Positions 18,655-27,742 of a DNA stretch of 64,000 nt are shown in pieces (positions within the stretch are counted from its first letter, which is position 1; each line of letters opens with the position of its first letter). The DNA lies in NCBI RefSeq assembly GCF_002206625.1, contig NZ_NGUP01000003.1, positions 394,968 through 458,967 of the forward strand, given 5' to 3'. Made by a program: the position numbers and the translations under genes. The DNA comes from Polynucleobacter campilacus. Its GTDB lineage: Bacteria; Pseudomonadota; Gammaproteobacteria; Burkholderiales; Burkholderiaceae. The notes below the pieces were generated by a model. It had not been told where the DNA came from. It was given only the letters and a program-made list of their open reading frames with translations, and did not search any database.

Positions 18655-21600
18655 TAAACGAGAACCCTTTCAATACCACCCTGATTTGCTTTAGCAACAT
18701 AATCTTGCATCCAATTTTCACCAAGTAATTTATTGGCCATCTCAACCACAATGTAATCAGCGGTAGTATCGCTATCTGAATCGAAACGGCTTAAGCCCTG
18801 CAAACAAGATGGGCAGCTTGTCAATACTTTGACATCGCCAGCAGGACTGTCCTTACGTAATTCATTCGCAGCCTTTTCCATCTCAATTTGCTTGCGAAAG
18901 CGAACCTGAGTCGAGATGTCTGGCCTTGTAACGGCCAAGGTTCCAGACTCACCACAACAACGATCATTCTTCAAAATAACTTCACCATCTTCTAGTTGAA
19001 TCAATTCGTTTACAGTTTTCAAGGGGTCCTGTAGCTTCATTGGAGAATGGCAAGGATCGTGATACATATACTTCACCCCAGTTACTCCAGAGAGCTTGAC
19101 GCCTTTTTCTGCCAAGTACTCATGAATATCAATAATGCGGCAACCTGGGAAGATCTGATCAAACTGATAGCCAGCCAACTGGTCATAGCAAGTTCCACAA
19201 GAAACTACGACGGTCTTGATATCCAAGTAATTCAAAGTATTCGCAACACGGTGAAATAACACGCGGTTATCCGTAATCATCTTGTCAGCTTTGTCAAAAT
19301 CACCATTGCCACGCTGCGGATAGCCGCAACATAAATAACCTGGCGGTAATACCGTTTGTACACCAACGTTCCACAGCATTGCTTGCGTTGCTAAACCTAC
19401 TTGTGAGAAGAGGCGTTCAGATCCACAGCCAGGGAAGTAAAACACAGTTTCGGTATCAGCAGAAGTTGTTTTTGGATCCCGAATAATTGGTACATAGTTT
19501 GCGTCTTCGATATCTAACAAAGCACGCGCCGTTTTTTTAGGCAGATTGCCTGGCATCTTCTTATTGACAAAGAAAATAACCTGCTCAGTAATGGTTGGCT
19601 TACCCACGGTTGCAGGGGGATGAGCAGTTTGCTTTTTAGCAAACTTACGCAAAACATCATTACCTAAGCGCTGTAACTTATAACCCCAACCAATCATAGC
19701 CGTACGAACCAGATTAATAGTCTCTGGACTGGTAGCATTCAAGAAAAGCATTGATGCTGCCGTACCTGGGTTAAAACGTTGCTGACCCATCTTACGCATG
19801 AGGTTGCGCATATTCATAGTCACATCGCCAAAATCGATGTTGACCGGGCAAGGGGTCAAGCATTTATGGCACACAGTACAGTGTGCCGCCACATCATCAA
19901 ACATTTCCCAATGACGAATGGAAACACCACGACGGGTTTGCTCTTCGTACAAGAAGGCTTCTATTAATAATGAAGTAGCCAAAATTTTGTCGCGTGGGCT
20001 ATACAGTAAATTAGCGCGTGGGACATGGGTTGCACAAACTGGCTTGCACTTACCGCAGCGCAAGCAATCCTTTACGCTGTCGGCAATCGCTCCGATATCA
20101 CTTTGCTGCATGATGATGGACTCATGCCCCATTAAGCCAAAACTCGGTGTATAGGCCATGCTCAAATCCGCATGCGGCATGAGCTTACCTTTGTTGAAGC
20201 GCCCTTCAGGGTCAACACGATTCTTATAGCTCCGGAAATCTTTGAGTTCCGCTTCAGTTAAATACTCCAGTTTCGTAATACCAATACCGTGCTCACCAGA
20301 AATCACGCCATCTAAAGAGCGAGCCAATTTCATAATACGATCAACTGAGTGATGTGCATCTTGCAACATCTCATAATCATCTGAGTTCACTGGAATATTC
20401 GTATGTACATTGCCATCACCAGCATGCATATGTAGAGCGATGAATACTCGTTTGCGCAAAATAGTTTTATGAATTGCTTCAAGCTTAGTAAGAATGGGTT
20501 CGAATGCGAGGCCGCCAAAAATAATGCGTAATTCCGAACGCACCTCCTCTTTCCATGAGGCACGCAAACTGTAATTTTGTAGTTGTGGGAAATAGGTATC
20601 CATCTGCGTCAGCCAATCAGCCCAGCGAGTACGCACCTTAGTAATGAGGTCTAGAGCCTGCTGAACACGATCCCCCAGTATTTCTGCAGTAGGGATCTCA
20701 TATGCTTCCTCGCTCTTACCTAATGGCAAAGCGTTTTTTTTCAAAAACGATTCAAGGCCATCAAGCACTTGTAATTTGTTCTTTAGAGACAATTCAATAT
20801 TGATGCGATCAATGCCATCGGTGTACTCGCCCATCCGCGGCAATGGAATCACAACGTCTTCATTGATCTTAAATGCGTTGGTATGGCGAGCAATAGCTGC
20901 TGTACGGGCGCGATCTAACCAAAACTTTTTACGAGCCTCTGCACTGACTGCAACAAAGCCTTCGCCAACACGCAAGTTCGCCATCCGGACTACTTCACTA
21001 GTAGCTGCAGCTACTGCTGCTTCATCATCGCCAGCAATATCGCCAATTAAAACCATCTTGGGTAAGCTGTTGCGCTTAGATTTTGTGGAATAGCCAACCG
21101 CTTTTAAATAACGATCATCTAAATGCTCTAGCCCAGCTAGAATGGGGCCGCCCTGTTTGCTTAGGCCGTCTAAGTACGCTTTAATTTCCACAATACTCGG
21201 AATAGCCTCGCGTGCCTGCCCAAAGAATTCGAGGCAAACCGTACGTATGAACGCAGGCATGCGATGCAAAATCCAAGTTGCGCTAGTAATTAATCCGTCG
21301 CAACCTTCCTTCTGAATACCAGGTAAGCCAGATAAAAATTTATCTGTTACGTCTTTACCTAAGCCTTCTTTACGGAAACGCTTGCCTTCAACTTCTAATA
21401 ATTCGGTTTTCAGAATGCGCTGGCCAGGCTCACTATTGCCATCAGACCATGTGAGTTGAAAGCGGACAGTGGCAACATCATGAATTTTGCCGAGGTTGTG
21501 CTCAAGACGCTCCACATCTAACCAATTACCTTGTGGATCAACCATGCGCCAGCTTGCAAGATTATCTAAAGCAGTTCCCCAAAGAACTGCTTTTTTTCCG

Positions 21601-22493
21601 CCAGCATTCATCGCGATATTGCCACCAATACAGCTTGCATCTGCAGAAGTAGGATCTACTGCAAATACAAGTCCGGCCCGTTCTGCAGCATCAGATACAC
21701 GACGGGTTACAACTCCTGCGCCAGTAAAAATAGTGGGCACATCATGATCAAGACCAGGCAAACGCTTACTCTTTACAACATCTATTTGCTCGAGTTTCTC
21801 AGTATTAATCACCGCAGACATCGCATATAGAGGAATAGCGCCGCCGGTATAGCCAGTGCCGCCTCCCCGAGGAATGATCGTGAGACCTAATTCAACACAG
21901 GCTCTAACTAAGCCCGGAATTTCAGACTCGTAATCAGGCTTCAGAACAACCAATGGGTACTCCACCCGCCAGTCAGTTGCATCTGTCACATGTGCAGCAC
22001 GTGATACACCATCAAAACAAATATTGTCACTAGCAGTGTGGCGTCCTAATTCCTTATTGGCACGCTTACGAATTTGCTCAACTTCTTTAAAACCGTTTTC
22101 AAAACTTTCAATCGCGCCATAAGCAGCACTTAATAAAATTTCTACTTGATCAGCTGAGTCACCACTATTCCGTTTTTTTACTTCGCCCAGACGATGCCAT
22201 AAAGCATCGATCAATTGTTTGCGTCGATCAGGGCTATCTAATAAATCATCCTGCAAGAATGGATTGCGTTGAACTACCCAAATATCACCCAAGATTTCAA
22301 ACAACATCCGTGCAGAGCGGCCAGTTCGTCGGACGCCACGCAAATCATTCAGAACGCGCCATGACTCCTCGCCCAACAAGCGAATAACAATCTCTCGATC
22401 AGAAAAGGAGGTGTAGTTATAGGGAATTTCACGAAGACGGGGGGAATCCGCCTCAGCGTCCAACAACTGGTTCAAAGCTAGTGGGGCATTCAT
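18654..22493 (-). CDS. Giant FAD-linked / Fe-S oxidoreductase with DUF3683 (GlcD-GlpC type fusion)
   Basis: This 1279-residue protein joins several modules. A DUF3683 N-terminus covers about residues 1-150. A PCMH-type FAD-binding domain follows ([15 protein letters not shown] near 210), with an FAD-oxidase C-terminal domain ending near 780 ([11 protein letters not shown]). Two 4Fe-4S motifs come next ([11 protein letters not shown] and [12 protein letters not shown]), then a tail with CCG-type cysteine motifs ([19 protein letters not shown]). The plan matches membrane-associated 2-hydroxyacid (D-lactate or glycolate type) dehydrogenases that feed electrons to quinone. The exact substrate is unknown. 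It heads the transcript that continues into DUF971 and ubiE. Confidence 0.88.
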   Translation of the reverse strand: MNAPLALNQLLDAEADSPRLREIPYNYTSFSDREIVIRLLGEESWRVLNDLRGVRRTGRSARMLFEILGDIWVVQRNPFLQDDLLDSPDRRKQLIDALWHRLGEVKKRNSGDSADQVEILLSAAYGAIESFENGFKEVEQIRKRANKELGRHTASDNICFDGVSRAAHVTDATDWRVEYPLVVLKPDYESEIPGLVRACVELGLTIIPRGGGTGYTGGAIPLYAMSAVINTEKLEQIDVVKSKRLPGLDHDVPTIFTGAGVVTRRVSDAAERAGLVFAVDPTSADASCIGGNIAMNAGGKKAVLWGTALDNLASWRMVDPQGNWLDVERLEHNLGKIHDVATVRFQLTWSDGNSEPGQRILKTELLEVEGKRFRKEGLGKDVTDKFLSGLPGIQKEGCDGLITSATWILHRMPAFIRTVCLEFFGQAREAIPSIVEIKAYLDGLSKQGGPILAGLEHLDDRYLKAVGYSTKSKRNSLPKMVLIGDIAGDDEAAVAAATSEVVRMANLRVGEGFVAVSAEARKKFWLDRARTAAIARHTNAFKINEDVVIPLPRMGEYTDGIDRINIELSLKNKLQVLDGLESFLKKNALPLGKSEEAYEIPTAEILGDRVQQALDLITKVRTRWADWLTQMDTYFPQLQNYSLRASWKEEVRSELRIIFGGLAFEPILTKLEAIHKTILRKRVFIALHMHAGDGNVHTNIPVNSDDYEMLQDAHHSVDRIMKLARSLDGVISGEHGIGITKLEYLTEAELKDFRSYKNRVDPEGRFNKGKLMPHADLSMAYTPSFGLMGHESIIMQQSDIGAIADSVKDCLRCGKCKPVCATHVPRANLLYSPRDKILATSLLIEAFLYEEQTRRGVSIRHWEMFDDVAAHCTVCHKCLTPCPVNIDFGDVTMNMRNLMRKMGQQRFNPGTAASMLFLNATSPETINLVRTAMIGWGYKLQRLGNDVLRKFAKKQTAHPPATVGKPTITEQVIFFVNKKMPGNLPKKTARALLDIEDANYVPIIRDPKTTSADTETVFYFPGCGSERLFSQVGLATQAMLWNVGVQTVLPPGYLCCGYPQRGNGDFDKADKMITDNRVLFHRVANTLNYLDIKTVVVSCGTCYDQLAGYQFDQIFPGCRIIDIHEYLAEKGVKLSGVTGVKYMYHDPCHSPMKLQDPLKTVNELIQLEDGEVILKNDRCCGESGTLAVTRPDISTQVRFRKQIEMEKAANELRKDSPAGDVKVLTSCPSCLQGLSRFDSDSDTTADYIVVEMANKLLGENWMQDYVAKANQGGIERVLV

Positions 22494-22605
22494 AGCGACA
22501 TATTTGGTAAATAAGCATTTTAATTGAGCGAACCTGATAGTGGCAGGAAAAGGTGAAAGTCGCTCCCCAAAGAGATAAAACCTTGCAAATCTAAGGGCTT
22601 AGGAG

Positions 22606-22631
22606 CCATCCGTGGTACGCTCATCGGATGG
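22606..22631 (+). promoter_or_regulatory. Hairpin that encloses the ilvA start codon
   Basis: CCATCCG and CGGATGG form a perfect 7-bp stem around a 12-base loop, and the ATG at 22628 lies in the right arm. The only good Shine-Dalgarno (AGGAG, 22601-22605) is directly 5' of the stem, about 22 bases from the ATG. This suggests translation control, or a loop-out that brings the SD close to the start. Confidence 0.4.
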
Positions 22632-24148
22632 CAACGAACTATTTAAAGAAAATTTTATCGGCTCGCGTCTATGACGTAGCCAGAGAAACTGAGCTACAGC
22701 TCGCGCCTGAGCTCACCAAACGTTTGGGCAATCATGTTCTCTTAAAAAGAGAGGATAACCAACCAGTTTTCTCATTCAAACTCCGTGGTGCCTATAACAA
22801 GATGGCTCATTTATCCCCGGAAGCCATAAAACGCGGGGTAATTGCCGCTTCCGCAGGAAACCATGCCCAAGGGGTGGCTCTCTCAGCAGCCAAAATGAAA
22901 TGTAAAGCCGTCATCGTGATGCCGGTAACTACGCCTAGCCTAAAAATTGATGCAGTGAGGGCCAGGGGCGGCTCTTGGGTAGAAATCATCCTGCATGGTG
23001 AGTCTTATAGTGATGCCTTCAAGCACTCAGAACTCTTGGGCAAAAAACGGGGTCTGACTTTTGTCCACCCATTTGATGACCCTGATGTCATTGCCGGTCA
23101 AGGAACAATCGCGCAAGAAATTTTTTCACAACACCAAGAACCAATCGATGCAATTTTTGTTGCCATCGGTGGTGGTGGCTTAATTTCTGGTATCGGCGAA
23201 TACACCAAAGCAGTTAGCCCAAAGACTAAAGTCATTGGTGTACAAGCTTCCGACTCCGATGCTATGAATCAATCTCTCAAAGCAGGCAAACGTATCGAAA
23301 TGAAAGATGTTGGTCTTTTTTCAGATGGTACTGCGGTGAAATTGGTTGGCAAAGAAACTTTCCGTATTTGTAAAAAGGTAGTTGACGAAATCGTCACTGT
23401 TGATACTGATGAAATCTGCGCAGCCATTAACGATGTCTTTACTGATACCCGCAGCATCCTTGAGCCTGCTGGCGCACTAGCAATTGCAGGGATGAAGAAG
23501 TATGTTCAGAAAAAGCGTATCCAGAAGAAAACACTTGTAGCAGTTGCTTGTGGCGCCAATATGAACTTTAGTCGTCTACGCTTTGTAGCAGAACGTGCAG
23601 ATGTTGGTGAGTTTCGTGAAGCAGTATTTGCTGTGACTATTCCTGAAGAGCGAGGATCGTTTAAGCGTTTCTGCCAATTACTCGGCAAGCGTAACGTGAC
23701 AGAATTTAACTATCGCATTGGCGATCAAAGCGAAGCGCATATTTTTGTTGGTGTCAGCACTCAAAAAGCGGGCGACAGCGAAGCAATTTCAAAACATTTC
23801 CGTAAAGCGAAGTTTGCAACGATTGACTTAACGCATGATGAGCTGGCGAAGTCTCACCTACGTCATATGGTGGGTGGTCACTCTGTACTTGCTAAAGATG
23901 AATTACTTTACCGCTTTGAGTTTCCAGAACGTCCGGGGGCTCTAATGAAATTCTTAACCAGCATGGCACCAAACTGGAATATTAGCTTGTTCCATTACCG
24001 TAACCATGGTGCGGACTACGGCCGCATTCTAGTAGGTATACAGGTCCCCAAAAATGAGCAAAAGAAATTCCAAGTATTTTTAGAGAAATTAGCCTATCCG
24101 CATTGGGATGAAAGCAATAACCCTGCTTATCGTCTTTTCCTGAAATGA
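22628..24148 (+). CDS. ilvA: Threonine dehydratase (biosynthetic, long form)
   Basis: IlvA deaminates threonine to 2-oxobutanoate, the committed step to isoleucine. The PLP lysine lies in FSFKLRGAYNKM near residue 54, the phosphate-binding loop is GGGGLISGIGEY near 187, and two C-terminal ACT-like regulatory domains (about 330-506, including RGSFKRFCQLLG and ERPGALMKFL) give the 506-residue isoleucine-sensitive form. The frame upstream is open but has no other start codon, so the ATG at 22628 is forced although it sits in a hairpin. A 5'-nucleotidase gene follows after 15 bases. Confidence 0.95.
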   Translation: MATNYLKKILSARVYDVARETELQLAPELTKRLGNHVLLKREDNQPVFSFKLRGAYNKMAHLSPEAIKRGVIAASAGNHAQGVALSAAKMKCKAVIVMPVTTPSLKIDAVRARGGSWVEIILHGESYSDAFKHSELLGKKRGLTFVHPFDDPDVIAGQGTIAQEIFSQHQEPIDAIFVAIGGGGLISGIGEYTKAVSPKTKVIGVQASDSDAMNQSLKAGKRIEMKDVGLFSDGTAVKLVGKETFRICKKVVDEIVTVDTDEICAAINDVFTDTRSILEPAGALAIAGMKKYVQKKRIQKKTLVAVACGANMNFSRLRFVAERADVGEFREAVFAVTIPEERGSFKRFCQLLGKRNVTEFNYRIGDQSEAHIFVGVSTQKAGDSEAISKHFRKAKFATIDLTHDELAKSHLRHMVGGHSVLAKDELLYRFEFPERPGALMKFLTSMAPNWNISLFHYRNHGADYGRILVGIQVPKNEQKKFQVFLEKLAYPHWDESNNPAYRLFLK

Positions 24149-24163
24149 AACTGAATACGTAAG

Positions 24164-25072
24164 ATGTCATATACGCTCACCGGAAAACTTGTCGTTGCGA
24201 TTTCTTCGCGCGCCCTGTTTGATTTTGAAGAAGAGAATCGCATCTTCGAATCGGCCGATGACAGCGCCTACATGAAGTTACAACTTGAGCGCCTAAGTGA
24301 GGCAGCTCAAAAAGGTGTGGCATTTCCCTTGGTCAAAAAACTTCTTGCCTTTAATGACGAGGGTATGCAACGCGTTGAGGTGGTAATCCTCTCCCGCAAT
24401 GATCCAGTCAGCGGCTTAAGAGTATTCCGCTCTGCAGAACACCATGGCTTACATCTTGAACGAGGTGTATTTACAAGAGGTCGTCCTCCATATCACTACC
24501 TACGCTCATTGCACGCTAATCTTTTCTTATCTGCCAATGAAGATGATGTGCGAGCCACCATTGATGCAGGCTTCCCAGCAGCACGCGTCTATCCAGAATC
24601 AAGCAAAACAGCAGAATCACATCCAAATGAGATTCGTATTGCATTTGACGGAGATGCAGTACTTTTTTCAGATGAGGCAGAGCAGGTTTTCCAGAAAAAA
24701 GGTCTTGAGGCTTTTGTAGATCATGAAAGCAAGAAGGTCGATATTCCACTGCCGCCAGGGCCCTTCAAACCCTTACTGGAAGCACTTCATAGTCTGCAAC
24801 GCTCCACTAGCGAGAACGGTATGAGGATTCGTACTGCCTTGGTTACTGCACGCTCCGCTCCTGCACATGAACGCGCCATTCGGACTCTGATGGCATGGGG
24901 CATTGATGTAGATGAAGCAATGTTCCTCGGTGGTTTATCAAAGAGTGAGTTCTTAAGAGAATTCGAGCCAGACTTCTTCTTCGATGATCAAACTGGTCAT
25001 TGCCAATCAGCAGCATCTGTTGCGCCTACTGGCCATGTGGTATCAGGTGTATCGAACAAACCTAAGAAGTAA
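24164..25072 (+). CDS. Cytosolic 5'-nucleotidase family protein (cN-I like)
   Basis: This 302-residue protein resembles the 5'-nucleotidase family that includes vertebrate cytosolic cN-I: the start TGKLVVAISSRALFDFEEEN, the mid-segment VEVVILSRNDPVSGLR and the HAD-like FDGDAVLFSDEAEQVF are typical. It would hydrolyse nucleoside monophosphates. It lies 15 bases after ilvA and 12 bases before queF, so the three are probably co-transcribed, though no shared pathway is obvious. The substrate is inferred from the family alone. Confidence 0.82.
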   Translation: MSYTLTGKLVVAISSRALFDFEEENRIFESADDSAYMKLQLERLSEAAQKGVAFPLVKKLLAFNDEGMQRVEVVILSRNDPVSGLRVFRSAEHHGLHLERGVFTRGRPPYHYLRSLHANLFLSANEDDVRATIDAGFPAARVYPESSKTAESHPNEIRIAFDGDAVLFSDEAEQVFQKKGLEAFVDHESKKVDIPLPPGPFKPLLEALHSLQRSTSENGMRIRTALVTARSAPAHERAIRTLMAWGIDVDEAMFLGGLSKSEFLREFEPDFFFDDQTGHCQSAASVAPTGHVVSGVSNKPKK

Positions 25073-25084
25073 GCAAATATATTA

Positions 25085-25912
25085 ATGGCAACAATATCTC
25101 TTGGACAAGCAACTCAATATCCAGATCAATATGATCCGAGCTTGCTCTTTCCGATTCCTAGAATTGAGAACCGCAAAAAACTAGGCCTTCAAGAAGGTCG
25201 AGTATTGCCTTTCGTTGGTGTTGATATTTGGAATGCTTTTGAACTCAGCTGGCTCAATAAAAAAGGTAAGCCTCAAATAGCATTAGCAGAGTTTCAAATT
25301 CCTACGGGCTCCCCTAATATGGTTGAGTCTAAGTCCTTCAAGCTTTATCTCAATAGCCTAAATAGTACTCGCTTCGAAGATGAGAATGAAGTCAAAGAAA
25401 GGCTCACCACTGATTTATCAGCAATCGCTGGCAGTAAGATCACAACCCGCATCAACCCAACTGAACTAATTGCTAAAAAAGGTATGCAAGAAATGGGAGG
25501 CATCCTAATGGATCGCCTGGATATTGAAATAGATCCGAATCTCCCTGCAGACCCAAGCCTGCTTGGAGTCAATGAATCATTTGGGCCAATTGAACAGTGC
25601 TTAGTTTCCCATTTACTGAAATCGAACTGTCCCGTAACAGGGCAGCCAGACTGGGCTAGCGTGCAGATTCGTTATCAAGGGCGCCCAATTCTTGAGGAAG
25701 GTTTATTACGCTACCTCATTGGCTTCAGACAATTAGGAGAGTTTCATGAGCACTGTGTTGAAACGATCTTCACCGACATCAAGCGCCAGTGCAAACCGGA
25801 AAAACTCTCTGTCTATGCGCGCTACACAAGACGGGGTGGACTCGATATCAATCCATTTAGAACGGATCACAACTCACCGTGGCCTGAAAATATTCGGCAC
25901 GCACGCCAATAA
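25085..25912 (+). CDS. queF: NADPH-dependent 7-cyano-7-deazaguanine reductase
   Basis: QueF reduces preQ0 to preQ1, a step in making the tRNA base queuosine. The 275-residue length marks the bimodular type found in proteobacteria. The substrate-binding VESKSFKLYLNS lies near residue 80 and the catalytic cysteine in LKSNCPVTGQPDWA near residue 180. The C-terminal segment (RYTRRGGLDINPFR) is also conserved. A bidirectional palindromic terminator follows and separates it from ssb, which comes in from the opposite strand. No other queuosine genes are in the window. Confidence 0.95.
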   Translation: MATISLGQATQYPDQYDPSLLFPIPRIENRKKLGLQEGRVLPFVGVDIWNAFELSWLNKKGKPQIALAEFQIPTGSPNMVESKSFKLYLNSLNSTRFEDENEVKERLTTDLSAIAGSKITTRINPTELIAKKGMQEMGGILMDRLDIEIDPNLPADPSLLGVNESFGPIEQCLVSHLLKSNCPVTGQPDWASVQIRYQGRPILEEGLLRYLIGFRQLGEFHEHCVETIFTDIKRQCKPEKLSVYARYTRRGGLDINPFRTDHNSPWPENIRHARQ

Positions 25913-25929
25913 AATACGAGTAGGTAAAT

Positions 25930-25965
25930 AAAAACCCCTTCTAGGAATTCCTAGAAGGGGTTTTT
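25930..25965. terminator. Bidirectional terminator between queF and ssb
   Basis: A perfect 36-base palindrome (18-base arms) with the sequence AAAAACCCCTTCTAGGAA on one arm. Both strands read a GC-containing stem followed by a T tract, so it can end both queF and ssb transcripts. Confidence 0.85.
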
Positions 25966-25984
25966 GCTATTACGGTTTTACTAT

Positions 25985-26440
25985 TTAAAACGGAATATCG
26001 TCATCCATTGCACCGAGTGATGCGGCATTAGATGATGCTGGAGCAGACTGCTCAGCCGGCTTTGAACGAGCATAGCTCTCGCCACCATCACCACTTCCAC
26101 TTACTGGCTTACCACCAAGCATTTGCATTGTTTCTGCAACGATCTCAGTAGAATACTTTTCTTGCCCACTGGCATCCGTCCATTTACGTGTTCGTAAACG
26201 GCCTTCACAATAAACTTGGGAACCTTTTTTGAGGTATTGACCGGCGATTTCTGCGAGCTTACCAAAGAACGCAACACGATGCCATTCTGTGGTTTCTTTC
26301 ATTTCACCAGTTTGCTTATCTTTGTAGCGATCAGATGTTGCTACTGAAATGTTTGTAACGGCATCGCCGCTTGGCATGTAACGTGTTTCTGGATCGCGCC
26401 CTACGTTACCTACGATGATGACTTTATTTACCGAAGCCAT
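25985..26440 (-). CDS. ssb: Single-stranded DNA-binding protein
   Basis: SSB coats single-stranded DNA in replication, recombination and repair. The N-terminal OB-fold ([21 protein letters not shown] ... [18 protein letters not shown]) covers about 110 residues. A short flexible Gly/Ser/Ala linker follows, and the acidic tip MDDDIPF recruits partner proteins. At 151 residues it is slightly short because of the compact linker. A good Shine-Dalgarno (GGGAG) precedes the ATG. Its place near uvrA is common, though I see no LexA-type box upstream. Confidence 0.97.
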   Translation of the reverse strand: MASVNKVIIVGNVGRDPETRYMPSGDAVTNISVATSDRYKDKQTGEMKETTEWHRVAFFGKLAEIAGQYLKKGSQVYCEGRLRTRKWTDASGQEKYSTEIVAETMQMLGGKPVSGSGDGGESYARSKPAEQSAPASSNAASLGAMDDDIPF

Positions 26441-26520
26441 GTTGTCTCCCGAAGAAAAATACTGCTGTTATTGCTGCTCGAAATGTACTGCTCGTTTTAA
26501 TTTAATCAATAGTGCTACGG

Positions 26521-27705
26521 CTATGTCTTTAGGGCTACATCCTTTGAGTCTGTTGCTCTCGCCGGCATTTCACCCATCGACCAAGCGATTATAAGCCAGC
26601 AAACTAAGAGGACTGTGCCGGCTGCAAAGACCGATAAATCACCATGGCTATCCATCAACCAACCCCCTAATAAGGCACCAGAAAAGAGACCAATGGATTG
26701 GGTTGTGTTGTAAACCCCTAAAGCCGTTCCCTTCGACTCTTTTGCATAACGCGTCACTAATGAAGGTTGTAAAGCCTCTAGTAAGTTAAAGCCTACGAAA
26801 TAAATCAGTAATGCGACTGTGATTAGCGTCACAGTTGAGGCTTGAGTAAAGATAATTTCGGCAATAATCAGAAGAATGATGGCGATTAATAAGACAAGTC
26901 GTATGCGCTGTTTTTTCTCGCCATAAATTAAAAGTGGCACCATAAAGACAAAAGAAAGCAGCACGACTGAGAGATAAATTTGCCAATGTGAAGCTAGCGG
27001 AAATCCAGCCTGCTCTAATAAGCGCGGTACTACTAAAAACATTGCCACTTGAGTGGCGTTTAATACAAATACTCCAATATTGAGACGCATCAGCTCTGGC
27101 CGTAGAAACACCACTTTGAGTGAATCTTGTTGCACAGGAACTTGAGGTTTGTTATCTGGTAATACAAAATAGGTCACAACCATTGCTATCACGCCTAAGA
27201 TTGCGAGCACCACAAACATTCCGCTCAAAGTAATCATGCGGTACAGAGGAGCAGCAACAACCAAGGAAATAGCAAAAGATAGAGAAATGCTGGCACCAAC
27301 CAAAGCCATGGCTTGACTACGTACTTGTTCCCGGGTTAGATCGGCAACCCAAGCAGAAACAGCCGCAGAAATGGCTCCAGCACCCATAACGCCTCTACCA
27401 ATCGAGATCCACAGCAAATCATCTTTAGAGGCGCAAATTAAGGCTCCAGCAACAAATAAGGATAGGCCCCATAAAACGACTGTTTTTCTACCAATTCGGT
27501 CGGAAAGTCTGCCCAAGGGAATATGGAAGCAAGCCTGAACAATATTGAAAATTCCCAATGCCAGCCCAATAAAGAAGGCTTGTTCGCCCCCAGGCAAGTC
27601 TTTGGCATGAATGCTAAAGACAGGCAAAAGCAAGAAAAGGCCCAGCATACGCAGGCCAAAGATGCCTGCCAAGGCTAGAGAGGAGCGAAGTTCAGAAGGA
27701 TTCAT
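26521..27705 (-). CDS. Major facilitator superfamily transporter
   Basis: This 394-residue protein has about 12 hydrophobic segments spread along its length, with the MFS loop motif GRLSDRIGRKTVVLWG between helices 2 and 3 near residue 70. It resembles the YajR-like drug or proton antiporter group, but has no extra C-terminal domain. The ssb-MFS-uvrA arrangement is frequent in betaproteobacteria. The substrate is unknown. It diverges from uvrA, with 37 bases between the starts. Confidence 0.85.
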   Translation of the reverse strand: MNPSELRSSLALAGIFGLRMLGLFLLLPVFSIHAKDLPGGEQAFFIGLALGIFNIVQACFHIPLGRLSDRIGRKTVVLWGLSLFVAGALICASKDDLLWISIGRGVMGAGAISAAVSAWVADLTREQVRSQAMALVGASISLSFAISLVVAAPLYRMITLSGMFVVLAILGVIAMVVTYFVLPDNKPQVPVQQDSLKVVFLRPELMRLNIGVFVLNATQVAMFLVVPRLLEQAGFPLASHWQIYLSVVLLSFVFMVPLLIYGEKKQRIRLVLLIAIILLIIAEIIFTQASTVTLITVALLIYFVGFNLLEALQPSLVTRYAKESKGTALGVYNTTQSIGLFSGALLGGWLMDSHGDLSVFAAGTVLLVCWLIIAWSMGEMPARATDSKDVALKT

Positions 27706-27742
27706 GGGAAAGAGCTATATTAACAAGTTACGCTAAAAAATC

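Noticed and set aside
20776-21093. 105-residue plus-strand ORF
   Set aside because: Antisense shadow of the DUF3683 oxidoreductase with low-complexity Ala/Ser composition.
27706-27742. Search for a LexA (SOS) box ahead of uvrA, and likewise ahead of ssb
   Set aside because: No CTG-N10-CAG type palindrome is visible in either upstream region.
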